Shown here: piece after piece, positions 31,723 through 40,900 of the stretch
Layout of the letters: the number at the start of each line of letters is the position of its first letter
How positions within the stretch are numbered: the stretch's first letter is position 1
Assembly: GCA_963745755.1 (NCBI GenBank)
Contig: CAVUYP010000001.1
Span: 1,364,001 to 1,428,000 of the forward strand
Direction: 5' to 3'
DNA from: RHKX01 sp963745755
GTDB lineage: Bacteria; Actinomycetota; Thermoleophilia; Solirubrobacterales; 70-9
Length of the DNA stretch: 64,000 bases
The notes under the pieces: model-generated
Seen by the model: the letters and a program-made list of their open reading frames with translations, nothing else
Databases searched by the model: none
What the model was told of the DNA's origin: nothing
Translations under genes and position numbers: made by a program

Positions 31723-32235
31723 ATGCAGAAGCCGCGGTTTAGCCCGTCCCCCGCCCTCGTCGTCGCAGTGCTGGCGCTCGCCCTGGCGGTGGTCGGGACC
31801 GCGGTCGCCGGGCCGCCCGGATTCGAGCGAGCGCTGAGCAAGTCGAAGGTGAAGGCGATCGCCCGCAAGCAGGCGAACAGGCAGATCGGCAGGCGGGCTC
31901 CGGACCTGACCGTCGCGAGCGCGAACCCGGTCGCCTTCGCACACGTCCTCGCCGACGGGACGGTCGATGCCGCCAATTCGAAGGCAGTTGCTGCGGCGAA
32001 CGTCGCCAATGGGGCGACCGCGGGCTACTACTGCTTCTCGGGGCTGGCGTTTCAGCCGCGCGGAGGGACGGCGACCGTCGACCGCGCCTCGACCGGGCCG
32101 ATCGACACGATCGCGCTGCTCGGCCTCGGCGCCGGCACCGAGTGTCCGGCCGGGACCCAGTTCTTCGTCGATACCAGGTACACGGACACCACCGGCTCGG
32201 TCAAGACCGCGTTCTTCGTCTCCGCCTACCGCTGA
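31723..32235 (+). CDS. Small secreted protein of a Solirubrobacterales-type family
   Basis: The 170-aa product starts MQKPRFSPSPALVVAVLALA with a signal peptide or anchor ending near VVGTAVAGPPG. A basic segment follows (SKSKVKAIARKQANRQIGRR). The beta-rich domain contains ANPVAFAHVLADGTVDAANSK and Cys residues in GYYCFSG and TECPAG. I have seen the GPPG...RKQANRQI arrangement repeatedly in Thermoleophilia hypothetical proteins; the role is unknown. GAGGAGGAG precedes the ATG at 31723. Confidence 0.7.
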   Translation: MQKPRFSPSPALVVAVLALALAVVGTAVAGPPGFERALSKSKVKAIARKQANRQIGRRAPDLTVASANPVAFAHVLADGTVDAANSKAVAAANVANGATAGYYCFSGLAFQPRGGTATVDRASTGPIDTIALLGLGAGTECPAGTQFFVDTRYTDTTGSVKTAFFVSAYR

Positions 32236-32405
32236 GCCGGGTTCCGGAACGCGCGGCGGTTCGGCATAATTGCCCGGCACGCCAGAGATCCGCTGCGCGC
32301 CGTCCCGCCCCGGTGGGGAGAGGCTCCGGTCACGTGCGCCGGGTGTTTCGCAGGATCTTCAATCAATCAGGAGCGAAGTGCTCCACGACCGATAGGAGAT
32401 TCTCC

Positions 32406-33857
32406 ATGGGCACCACCGAAGCAGCGACCAGCCTCGACTACAAGGTCGCCGACCTGTCCCTCGCCGAGTTCGGCCGCAAGGAGATCGACCTCGCCGAGCA
32501 CGAGATGCCCGGCCTGATGGCGATCCGCGAGGATTACGCGCCGACCCAGCCGCTCGCCGGCGCCCGGATCACCGGCTCGCTGCACATGACCGTCCAGACG
32601 GCGGTCCTGATCGAGACGCTGACCGCGCTCGGCGCCCAGGTCCGCTGGGCGAGCTGCAACATCTTCTCGACCCAGGATCCGGCCGCGGCGGCGATCGTCG
32701 TCGGCGACGGCACCGCCGACGACCCGAAGGGCGTCCCCGTCTTCGCCTGGAAGGGCGAGACGCTGGAGGAGTACTGGTGGTGCACCGAGCAGGCGCTGAC
32801 GTGGCCCGACGGCGAGCCGAACCTGATCCTCGACGACGGCGGCGACGCGACGATGCTCGTCCACAAGGGCACCGAGTTCGAGGCCGCCGGCCACGCCCCC
32901 GACCCGGCGACCGGCGAGTCGGAGGAGTTCAAGGTCTTCCTGAAGCTGCTCAACGACTCGCTCGAGCGCGAGCCCGGCAAGTGGACGCGGATCGGCGCCG
33001 CGATCAAGGGCGTCACCGAGGAGACGACGACCGGCGTCAGCCGCCTCTACCAGATGCAGCAGGAGGGCAAGCTGCTGTTCCCGGCGATCAACGTCAACGA
33101 CTCGGTGACGAAGTCGAAGTTCGACAACATCTACGGCTGCCGGCACTCGCTGATCGACGGGATCAACCGCGCGACCGACGTGATGATCGGCGGCAAGGTC
33201 GCCGTCATCCTCGGCTTCGGCGACGTCGGCAAGGGCTGCGCGGAATCGCTGCGCGGCCAGGGCGCCCGCGTCAAGGTGACCGAGATCGACCCGATCTGCG
33301 CGCTGCAGGCGGCGATGCAGGGCTACGAGGTGGTCCGGGTCGACGACGTGATCGACACGGCGGACATCTTCATCACCGCGACCGGCAACCGGGACGTGAT
33401 CTCAGCCGAGCAGATGGCGCGGATGAAGCACCAGGCGATCGTCGGCAACATCGGTCACTTCGACAACGAGATCGACATCGCCGGGCTCGAGCAGTACCCG
33501 GGCATCGAGCGGATCACGATCAAGCCACAGGTCGACGAGTGGAAGTTCCCCGACGGTCACACGGTGATCGTCCTCTCCGAGGGCCGGCTGCTCAACCTCG
33601 GCAACGCGACCGGCCACCCGAGCTTCGTGATGTCGAACTCGTTCACCAACCAGGTGATCGCCCAGATCGAGCTGTTCACCGAGGGCGACGACTACGAGAA
33701 GGACGTCACGGTCCTGCCGAAGCGGCTCGACGAGCTGGTCGCCCGGCTGCACCTCGACGCGCTCGGCGTCAAGCTGACCGAGCTGTCGCCGAAGCAGGCC
33801 GAGTACCTCGGGATCCCGGTCGAGGGCCCCTACAAGTCGGACCACTACCGCTACTAG
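32406..33857 (+). CDS. ahcY: Adenosylhomocysteinase (SAH hydrolase)
   Basis: The 483-aa enzyme splits S-adenosylhomocysteine to adenosine and homocysteine, relieving inhibition of methyltransferases. The N-terminus has LTGSLHMT-like ITGSLHMTVQTAVLIETL and NIFSTQD. The NAD site is GFGDVGKGCA, with EIDPICALQA and GNIGHFDNEID. The C-terminal tail KSDHYRY supplies the conserved Lys/Tyr that reach the neighbouring subunit's NAD. The bacterial insert of about 40 residues is present. The ATG at 32406 follows a ~170-nt leader with an AGGAG near 32396. Confidence 0.96.
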   Translation: MGTTEAATSLDYKVADLSLAEFGRKEIDLAEHEMPGLMAIREDYAPTQPLAGARITGSLHMTVQTAVLIETLTALGAQVRWASCNIFSTQDPAAAAIVVGDGTADDPKGVPVFAWKGETLEEYWWCTEQALTWPDGEPNLILDDGGDATMLVHKGTEFEAAGHAPDPATGESEEFKVFLKLLNDSLEREPGKWTRIGAAIKGVTEETTTGVSRLYQMQQEGKLLFPAINVNDSVTKSKFDNIYGCRHSLIDGINRATDVMIGGKVAVILGFGDVGKGCAESLRGQGARVKVTEIDPICALQAAMQGYEVVRVDDVIDTADIFITATGNRDVISAEQMARMKHQAIVGNIGHFDNEIDIAGLEQYPGIERITIKPQVDEWKFPDGHTVIVLSEGRLLNLGNATGHPSFVMSNSFTNQVIAQIELFTEGDDYEKDVTVLPKRLDELVARLHLDALGVKLTELSPKQAEYLGIPVEGPYKSDHYRY

Positions 33858-33897
33858 CCGGTAGCCGGGCCGACCGCGGATCGGGAGCAGCACGCCG

Positions 33898-34242
33898 GTG
33901 TCCGACGTCGATCGCTCGCTGGCGCTGCGCGCCGGGCTGATCCAGCTCGCCGCCGTCGCCGCGGTCTCGATCGTCCTCGCCGTCTCCCTCCCCCACTCCT
34001 TCTTCGAGGACTGGGGCTGGATCAGCGGGCCGGCGGCATGGATCGCCTGCGCGCTGATCACCGCGACGGCGCTGCGGCTGCCGGCGGCGATGACGCTGCT
34101 CGGCGCGATCCTCGCCGGCCTGCCGAGCCTGCTCGCGGTGATCGTCGGCCTGCACTGGCTCGGGGCGCTGCTGGCGATCGCCCTGTTCGCGCTCTGGTGC
34201 GGCCGGCTCGAGCCCCGCCGCGACGCCGCCGCTCCCGCCTGA
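33898..34242 (+). CDS. Small membrane protein with four helices
   Basis: The 114-aa product starts at GTG 33898 (GGGAG upstream). It has four hydrophobic helices (LIQLAAVAAVSIVLAVSL; WISGPAAWIACALITATAL; AMTLLGAILAGLPSLLAVIVG; WLGALLAIALFALWCG) and a short basic C-terminus. Similar small membrane proteins occur in actinobacteria without known function. It follows ahcY by 40 bp and may be cotranscribed with it. Confidence 0.6.
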   Translation: MSDVDRSLALRAGLIQLAAVAAVSIVLAVSLPHSFFEDWGWISGPAAWIACALITATALRLPAAMTLLGAILAGLPSLLAVIVGLHWLGALLAIALFALWCGRLEPRRDAAAPA

Positions 34243-34287
34243 ACACCGATCGGCGGCCGGCCCCCCGCTATCTTCCCAGCCTCCCCC

Positions 34288-34376
34288 GGAGGGGTGACCG
34301 AGTGGCTTAAGGTGCACGATTGGAAATCGTGTGGGCGGCGAAAGCTGCCTCGTGGGTTCGAATCCCACCCTCTCCG
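34288..34376 (+). tRNA. tRNA-Ser (anticodon GGA)
   Basis: Class II tRNA. The acceptor is GGAGGGG/CCTCTCC (one G-U). The anticodon stem is CACGA/TCGTG with loop TTGGAAA (anticodon GGA). The long variable arm is GGCGGCGAAAGCTGCC, and the T-arm is GTGGG-TTCGAAT-CCCAC with discriminator G. CCA is not encoded. Confidence 0.95.
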
Positions 34377-34406
34377 CTGAACGCTTGGTTGCCTGTGGGC
34401 TCCCGG

Positions 34407-35267
34407 CTAGGCGGTTGCGGAGGCGAGCAGCACCACGTTCGAGAAGCTCAGCGGCTTCCAGCCACCCCCCGCATCCGCTGCGGCCTGCGTGATCGCGTCC
34501 CAGGCCTCTTCCTGGGCCTCGCCTGCGTGCTGCTCGATCATCGCCCGGATCGGGGCGGAGATCGCCCTGACGTAGGCGGTGAAGTGCTCCGGGGAGTCGA
34601 ACTCGAAGGTGACCTCGTCCTGCTCCACGGCGACCTTCGAGAACCCCGCTCCCTCGAGCAACCCACCGATGGCGGCGGGGGTGGGCCGGGAGAGGGGGCC
34701 GGGCGTTCCGGCCGAGGGTGGGGGCACGCCCAGCCGCTCCATCGTCGTCCTCATCGGAATCGAGAGGAAGGGAACCTGATCGGGCTCGCCCCACGAGCTG
34801 ATCGCCATTCGCGAGCCCGGCTTGAGGAAACCTCTGATGCGCCCCGCGGCGGCTTCCGCGTCAGGCTCGAAGATGATTCCCCAGCGCGAGACGGCGGCGT
34901 CAAGACTCGCGTGAGGAAAATCGAGGCTGGAGGCGTCCGACTCGATGAACTCGACGTTGCCCAAGCCGGCCGCCGTCGCGCGTTCACGCCCGAACGCGAG
35001 CATCTCGGCGGAGATGTCGGTGGCCACAACGCGGCCCTCGGGGCCGGCCTTACGCGCGGCCGTGAGCGCCGGCTCGCCATAGCCGGCGGCGACGTCCAGG
35101 ACCCGGCTTCCCGGCTGCACGCCGGCGAGCTCCACCAGCCGCTCGCTGATGTGCCCGTCCGCGCTGTCGTTGAACTCGCTCCATTCCTTCCATCCCACCG
35201 CAGCGGAGTCCCAGTGCTTGTGCTGCGCCTCGCGGAAGTGAACCGGGTCGATGGACTTGGATTCCAT
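34407..35267 (-). CDS. Class I SAM-dependent methyltransferase
   Basis: The 286-aa protein has the SAM site RVLDVAAGYGEPALTAARKAG, an acidic motif II (VVATDISAEML) and the later strand DAAVSRWGIIFEPD. The closest pattern is the UbiE/Coq5-like methyltransferases with a short N-terminal helix (FREAQHKHWDSAAVGWKEW) and a cap-like C-terminal part (SPEHFTAYVRAISAPI). The substrate is unknown; a small hydrophobic molecule is typical for this group. It converges on tRNA-Ser(GGA). Confidence 0.83.
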   Translation of the reverse strand: MESKSIDPVHFREAQHKHWDSAAVGWKEWSEFNDSADGHISERLVELAGVQPGSRVLDVAAGYGEPALTAARKAGPEGRVVATDISAEMLAFGRERATAAGLGNVEFIESDASSLDFPHASLDAAVSRWGIIFEPDAEAAAGRIRGFLKPGSRMAISSWGEPDQVPFLSIPMRTTMERLGVPPPSAGTPGPLSRPTPAAIGGLLEGAGFSKVAVEQDEVTFEFDSPEHFTAYVRAISAPIRAMIEQHAGEAQEEAWDAITQAAADAGGGWKPLSFSNVVLLASATA

Positions 35268-35613
35268 GCTCGCACCTCGCTACCACCCATCGGGGTGTAC
35301 GGCGACGCTAACCGATTCGGTCACCGGCGGACTCGCAGCGACGATTGCAGCGCTTCCGCTTCGACTCCGGATGACCGGCAGCACGAGGGCAGGTCGTCCC
35401 GTTGGGCCGGCGACCCGCGCGCCTCGCCTGGCGTGAAGGCGGGCACGCGACTGGCCGGTTCGCCAGGCTCACGAGCCGGCCAACGAAGGGTCGACCGGAG
35501 TTCAAATTCCGTTCCATGATCCCCGCTCCGCATCGATGCCGCTCGCGCAGGGAGCAGGGTCGCCGTGGCGAATTGACGTCCTGGGCGGTGACGGCCACCG
35601 GCAGCGCAGGACG
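35268..35613. other. 346-bp intergenic region between divergent genes
   Basis: No gene is visible. A 7-bp inverted repeat TGGCCGG/CCGGCCA lies at 35452-35482. A T-arm-like string (CGGAGTTCAAATTCCG) near 35498 lacks the rest of a tRNA. The region must hold promoters for the methyltransferase and the histidine kinase, but no clear -35/-10 pair could be picked. Confidence 0.4.
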
Positions 35614-36516
35614 ATGAGCGAGCACGCGACAACAACCAGACACCGGCAGCGCCCCGACCGGCGCTTCGCCGGCCGGACCGCCGCCGGCGCCGCGAGCGGT
35701 CCCGGCTCGTTCGCCAGCTCGGCGCCGATCGTCCTTCCGGAGCGGGCGAAGCCCCGGCCGGTGCCGTCGCGAGACGAGCTCGAGGAGCTCGGCCGGCGCA
35801 CCGCGAGCGTCGCCCACGACTTCAACAACCTGCTCTCGGTGATCATGGTCTGCGCCGGCGAGATCGCCGCCGACGCCGACGCCGTCCAGCGCGAGCGGGC
35901 CGAGGAGATCCGCGCGGCGGCTCAGCGCGGCGCCGAGCTCAGCCGCGGGCTGCTGGCGAGCGAGCGAACCGACTACGACGCGACGCCGGGGGCGATGCCG
36001 GAGCCGCTCGCGGTCGACCTGGCCATCCTCGACTCGATCAAGCTGATCGAGCGGGCGCTCGGCCCCGGGATCCAGCTCAGCTTCTCCTCCGACGGCGCCC
36101 TCCCCCGCGTCGGCATCGGCGTCGCCGATCTCGAGCGGATCCTGCTCAACCTGGCCGCCAACGCCCGCGACGCGATCGCCGGCGGCGGCGCGGTCGCGAT
36201 CCGCACCGGCGTCGTCTCGATCCCGCCCGGCGACCACCGGCTCGGCACCGGCTGGCACGTCCGGATCGGCTTCGCCGACAACGGCGGTGGCATGAGCCCA
36301 GACGTCGCCCGGCGGGCGCTCGAGCCCTACTTCTCGACCAAGGACGATGCCGGCGGCAGCGGCCTCGGCCTCGCCGGCGCTCAGGCGCTGGTCGGCGCGG
36401 CCGGTGGCGATCTGCGGATCGACTCGCGGCCCGGCGGCGGCACGACGATCTCGATCTACCTGCCGGCGCTCGATTCCGGCGGCCGCTTGCTGGCGCTGCC
36501 CGGCTCGGCCGCCTGA
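35614..36516 (+). CDS. Sensor-less histidine kinase
   Basis: The 300-aa protein starts with a disordered Arg/Ala-rich region. The kinase core follows: H box SVAHDFNNLLSVI (the HDFNN variant of hybrid-type kinases), N box LNLAANARDAIAGGG, G1 FADNGGGMS, F box LEPYFSTKDD and G2 GSGLGLAGAQALVG. There is no membrane segment, PAS, GAF or receiver domain, and no response regulator nearby. It is probably cytoplasmic, with input from a partner protein. The ATG at 35614 is preferred to one at 35536 that adds non-coding-like sequence. Confidence 0.85.
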   Translation: MSEHATTTRHRQRPDRRFAGRTAAGAASGPGSFASSAPIVLPERAKPRPVPSRDELEELGRRTASVAHDFNNLLSVIMVCAGEIAADADAVQRERAEEIRAAAQRGAELSRGLLASERTDYDATPGAMPEPLAVDLAILDSIKLIERALGPGIQLSFSSDGALPRVGIGVADLERILLNLAANARDAIAGGGAVAIRTGVVSIPPGDHRLGTGWHVRIGFADNGGGMSPDVARRALEPYFSTKDDAGGSGLGLAGAQALVGAAGGDLRIDSRPGGGTTISIYLPALDSGGRLLALPGSAA

Positions 36517-36517
36517 C

Positions 36518-36964
36518 TCAGCGACGGCGGCGGAAGAAGTCGCGCAGCATCTCCCCCGCCTCCTCGCCGAGGACCCCGGCGACGACCTCGGGGCGGTGGT
36601 TGAGGCGCGGCTCGCCGAGGACGTCGAGCACCGAGCCGGCGGCGCCCGCCTTCGGGTCGGCGGCGGCATAGACGACGCGCGGCACACGGGCGAGCACGAT
36701 CGCCCCGGCGCACATCGCGCACGGCTCGAGCGTCACGTACAGGGTCGTGTCCGGCAGCCGCCAGCCGCCGAGCAGCTCGGCCGCCTCACGGAGGGCGAGG
36801 ATCTCGGCGTGGGCGGTCGGGTCGCGGCGCAGCTCGCGCTCGTTGGCGGCGGTCGCGAGCGGCTCGCCGCCGCGGGCGAGAACGGCGCCGATCGGGACGT
36901 CGTCGTGCTCGGTCGCGGTCGCGGCGGCTGCGAGGGCCAGCCGCATCAGCTCCTCGTCGCTCAC
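36518..36964 (-). CDS. tadA: tRNA-specific adenosine deaminase TadA
   Basis: The 148-aa zinc deaminase has the HAE motif (PTAHAEILALREA) and PCxxC (LEPCAMCAGAIVLARV), plus the family's GAAGSVLDVL and LNHRPEVVAGVL. It converts adenosine to inosine at the wobble position of tRNA-Arg(ACG). The start GTG at 36964 overlaps the stop of a 28-codon upstream frame (GTGA). It converges on the histidine kinase with one base between stops. Confidence 0.92.
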   Translation of the reverse strand: MSDEELMRLALAAAATATEHDDVPIGAVLARGGEPLATAANERELRRDPTAHAEILALREAAELLGGWRLPDTTLYVTLEPCAMCAGAIVLARVPRVVYAAADPKAGAAGSVLDVLGEPRLNHRPEVVAGVLGEEAGEMLRDFFRRRR

Positions 36965-37047
36965 CAGAGCTTGGTGACGGCGATCACGATCGAAGCGATC
37001 AGGCAGATGACCAGGATCACCATCGCCACGGTCCACGAGCGGGGCAT
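36961..37047 (-). CDS. 28-aa single-helix membrane peptide coupled to tadA
   Basis: The frame encodes MPRSWTVAMVILVICLIASI and eight more residues, with one membrane helix and a short basic end (VTKLW). Its TGA overlaps the tadA GTG start. Coupling and a clean hydrophobic helix argue for real translation, although no strong ribosome binding site precedes the ATG at 37047. It may act only as a leader that sets tadA translation. Confidence 0.45.
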   Translation of the reverse strand: MPRSWTVAMVILVICLIASIVIAVTKLW

Positions 37048-37079
37048 CGGCCAAGCCTAAGGCTTTAGGGTGGAGGCCG

Positions 37080-37814
37080 ATGGCCTTGAACCCGTTCAAG
37101 CCGATCACCGAGGAGATCGCCCCCGGCGTCTGGCGCCATGCCGGCGACATCAAGCACGGGATGAACGTCTACTTCCTGGTCGAGGACGACGGGGTGACGA
37201 TCTTCGACGGCGGCACCGCGGCGATGACCGAGGGCGTCCGCGAGGCCGCGGAGCGGCTCGGCCCGATCAAGCGGCTGGTCCTCGGCCACGGCCACGCCGA
37301 CCACCGCGGCATCGCCGCCTCTCTCGGGGCACCGGTCGTCTGCCACCCCGACGAGCGCGCCGACGTCGAGGGCGACGGTGGTTTCCACTACTTCAAGCTC
37401 GACCGGATCCCCTACCGGTTTCCGCGCACGGTCTACCCGACCCTACTCAGGCACTGGGACGGTGGTCCCGCCAAGGTCGCCGAGACGGTCAGCGAGGGGG
37501 ACGAGATCGCCGGCTTCGTCGTCAAGCACTTCCCGGGCCACGCCCCGGGTCAGATCGGCCTCTGGCGGGAGAGCGACCGGCTGGCGCTGGTCAGCGACAC
37601 CACCTACTTCGTCGACTCGATGAAGTTCAAGCCGGTCGACTGGGCGAACGTCCCGAACCGCGTCTTCAACGAGGACCACGACCAGGCGATCGAGAGCCTC
37701 CGCAAGCTCGCCGCCCTCGAGCCGCGGACGGTCGCCGCCGGGCACAGCGAGCCGATGAGCGCTGAGCCGGCCGAGATGCGGATGCTGCTCGAGCAGGCCG
37801 CGAACCGCGGCTGA
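37080..37814 (+). CDS. MBL-fold metallohydrolase
   Basis: The 244-aa protein has the metallo-beta-lactamase metal site HGHADHRG, with further ligands in HFPGHAPGQIGLW, SDTTYF and AAGHSEPM. The opening PGVWRHAGDIKHGMNVYFLV is that of glyoxalase II-like hydrolases. It lacks the C-terminal substrate domain of true glyoxalase II. The substrate is unknown. It stands alone between tadA (divergent) and palindromic repeat copy 3. Confidence 0.82.
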   Translation: MALNPFKPITEEIAPGVWRHAGDIKHGMNVYFLVEDDGVTIFDGGTAAMTEGVREAAERLGPIKRLVLGHGHADHRGIAASLGAPVVCHPDERADVEGDGGFHYFKLDRIPYRFPRTVYPTLLRHWDGGPAKVAETVSEGDEIAGFVVKHFPGHAPGQIGLWRESDRLALVSDTTYFVDSMKFKPVDWANVPNRVFNEDHDQAIESLRKLAALEPRTVAAGHSEPMSAEPAEMRMLLEQAANRG

Positions 37815-37881
37815 ACCTCGCTCGAGCCGACGTCGTCCCGGCCCGGCCCCGCCGCGCTGTGATCGGGTGTGGTGCCGCCAT

Positions 37882-37934
37882 CGCCGAGGTCGAGGAAAGG
37901 GGTGACAGTTGCCTGTTTCCTCGACCTCGGCGGG
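37882..37934. repeat. Palindromic intergenic repeat, copy 3
   Basis: The arms CGCCGAGGTCGAGGAAA and TTTCCTCGACCTCGGCG are perfectly complementary over 17 bp, around GGGGTGACAGTTGCCTG. It lies between the ends of two convergent genes (stops at 37814 and 37960). Confidence 0.9.
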
Positions 37935-37959
37935 GTGCGGGGAGCCAGCGGTGGCGGCG

Positions 37960-40900
37960 TCAGCGGCGGTGACGGCGGACGCGCTCGCAGTTGGCGGCGA
38001 TCCGGTCGCGGCGGTCGGCGATCGCCGTGTCGCGGCCGGGGCCGCAGCGGACCCGGTCGCGCTTGCCGTCGCGGGACTGGATCCGGTCGCGGCCGGCGCC
38101 GCCGCCGAGCCGGTCCTTGCCGGGGCCGCCCCTGATGCGGTCGCCGCGCTTGCCGCCCTTGATGCAGTCGGCGCCGGCGCGGCCGTCGAGGCGGTCACGG
38201 CCGCCGCGGCCGCTGATCCGGTCGCCGTCGCCGGTCCCACGGATCCGGTCGGGACCGCTCGTGCCCGGGATCTTGTTGGCGCAGCGCCCGGTGGGGGCGG
38301 CCTGCCTGGCCTTCGCCTTGATCGAGACGACGCGGCCGACGTTGCCCTGCTCGTCGACGGCGCGGATCGCGACGAATCCCTTCGACTTCTTCGGTACGGC
38401 GAGCTTCTGCGTGGTCCCGGCGGGCTTCGGCTTCGGGGCGCCGGCGAGCGGCTTGGCGTCGTCGAAGGACGCCTCGTCGATCGGCGAGCGCGACGTCCTC
38501 AGCTCGAAGTGGTCGACGGTGCCGCAGAGCAGGTCGTCGCCGGGCGCGGTGAAGCTGATCCTGCCCGCCCGCTTGGCGAGCTTCGGCTTGCCGGGGACGC
38601 CGGGCAGGACGGCGTCGCGTGAGTAGTCGCCGGAGTTGGCGTTGTCGTGGTGGAAGCGCGGTGAAGACGACGGCGAGCAGGCCGGCGCGCCGGTCCGGTA
38701 GGCGTGGACGTAGCCCGACCGCGTGATCGCGACGACGACCTTCGTCGCCGACGACTTCGTGTCGTCGGTGCCGAAGCTGCCGATCAGCGGCGTCGCCACC
38801 GTCCAGTCGGTGGTCAGCTTCGGCCAGCCGTTCGCGGCGGTGCCGTCGGGGCCGTAGGCGACCAGGTCCTGGCTGGAGCTGCCGGACAGGACCTCCTCGC
38901 CGGGGTTGCCGTCGATGTCACCGACCGCCGGGCCGGTCAGCAGCTGCAGGTCGTTGACGGTGGCCGGGAATCCGGCCCGGAACTGGCCACTCGCCGGGTC
39001 CCAGACGCCGAGCAGGTCCTGGCCGCTCTGGTAGTCGACGAGCTGGAGGTCGAGCGCCTTGAAGAGACCGATCGCGCCCATCACGAAGGCGGGATCGGTC
39101 GGCGCCGGCGCCGCCGGCCGCCCCGAAGGCAGGGCTGCCGAGCGCCGGGATCAGCGGCGTGTCGGTCGCGTGCGCGGGCCCACCGAAGTCGGCGGTCATC
39201 GCGTTGGCGCTGCCGGCGGTGCTCCCGTAGCAGGAGCTGCCGTCGCCGTTGATCACGTAGGCGGGGCCGGCGGCGGTCGCGGTGCCGACCTTGCTGCTGC
39301 CGCCGCCGACCGGGCAGTCGACGGGAGCGATCACCGGCGGACCGGCGACGCCCTCGCCGACGATCGGCAGGGTCTCGGTCAGCAGCATGCCGAGGTCGAA
39401 GGGCCAGCCCGGCATCAGCGCGTCGGTGGGCAGCGGATCGGCGTCGCCGCCGCCGGCCGCGCGCAGCGCGAAGACCCGCGAGTTGCCGGGATCGACGAGG
39501 CCGGCGGTGATCAGCAGGCCGAGGCCGCCGGGATTGCCGAGGTTGAGCGCCTCGTCGTACTCCTCGTTGGTACCGACGACGACCTCGGGCACGCCGTCGC
39601 CGGTGATGTCGCCGACCGCCGGCGTGTCGATGATCGCCCCCTGCATGAACGAGCCGGCGGCGCCGCTGAAGGTGACGGCGTGGGTGGCGGAGTCGACCGC
39701 CGCGACCTTGGCGGGATCGACGACGAGCACCGGATAGCCGGCCGCCGCGGCAGCGCCACCCGGTGCGGCGGGATCGGAGTCGTCGGAGCTCCAGGCGTAG
39801 ACGTGCCGGTCCATCGCCGCTGCGATCACCTCCTCGCGACCGTCGCCGTCGAGGTCGGCGAGCACCGGCGCCGCGAAGAAGCCGTGCTGGGTCCGGTTCG
39901 TCTTGCCGTCGCGGACGTTGACGAACGGCGTCAGCGGCTTCCCGGACCAATCCGGGTTCGACTCGCTCCGTGAAGACCCGGCCGCCGTCCGGACCCCAGC
40001 CGTAGACCTTGCCCTCGACGTCGGCCGCGTAGACCTCGGGGATGCCGTCACCATCGCCGTCGCCGACCGCGACCGCGCTCAGGAAGGCGCCGCCGAGGTC
40101 GGTCCCGACCTCGCCGCCGGCGTAGGCCGGCGAGGAGTCGTGGGAGCCGACGAAGCCGGGGCGGTCGCCGCGCACCGGCCAGCCCGGCAGCTCAGCGCCG
40201 CCGGCGCCGATCGCGTGCACGAAGCCGTCGGAGTCGGCGAAGATCAGCTCGTTGCGGTTGTCGCCGTCGAGGTCGGCGAATGCCGGCGAGGAGGCGCCGT
40301 CGGCGGTCGGCGACCGAGTCCGGCCCGCCGAGTCGACCCGCCGGCGCCGATCGTCCGCGGGAAGTCGTTGAGCAGGTCGCGGTCGCGGTGCAGCCAGGCG
40401 GTCCGCTGGTCCTCCCCGCTCCGCGGCGTGCCGGTCGTCGGCGTGACGACGACCTTGAAGGTGAACGCGTGCGGCGCGAAGAACGGCCGGCCGTTGCCGG
40501 TCTGCGCCGAGGCCGGCGGGATCGGCCCGGCGAAGTCGGTGCCGTTCGGGAAGCGCGGAGCGCAACGCCGCGACGTCGATCGATCCGAGCACGCCGTCGT
40601 GGGCGGCGCTCGCCGCGGCGCCGCCGTGGACGGTCGAGCCGTCGCACCAGCCGTTGCCGAGCGGCGCGAAGTCGCCGGCCGGCGAGTCGGTCGTCAGTGC
40701 GTTGTTCGGATACTGGCCCGGCGCGACGAGCACCTGGCAGCGGTACGGCTCGCCGCGGGCGAAGACGGCGCCCTCGACGTCGACCGATGCCCGCGCCGGG
40801 TCGATCTCGGCGAACCACTCGGGCGCGGTGATGTCCGCCTCCGGCGGCAGCTCGGCGGCGCTCGGGCCGGCCGGATCGTCGACGATCCCCTTGACGGCGC

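Noticed and set aside
35498..35520. T-arm-like string CGGAGTTCAAATTCCG suggesting a tRNA or tmRNA
   Set aside because: No matching D-arm, anticodon arm or acceptor strand could be found on either side, so it is probably chance.
38026..38268. Possible CRISPR-like or satellite array
   Set aside because: The periodic GGTC/CCGG pattern is the codon pattern of the RTX-like protein repeats; units are not identical and no spacers or cas genes exist in the window.
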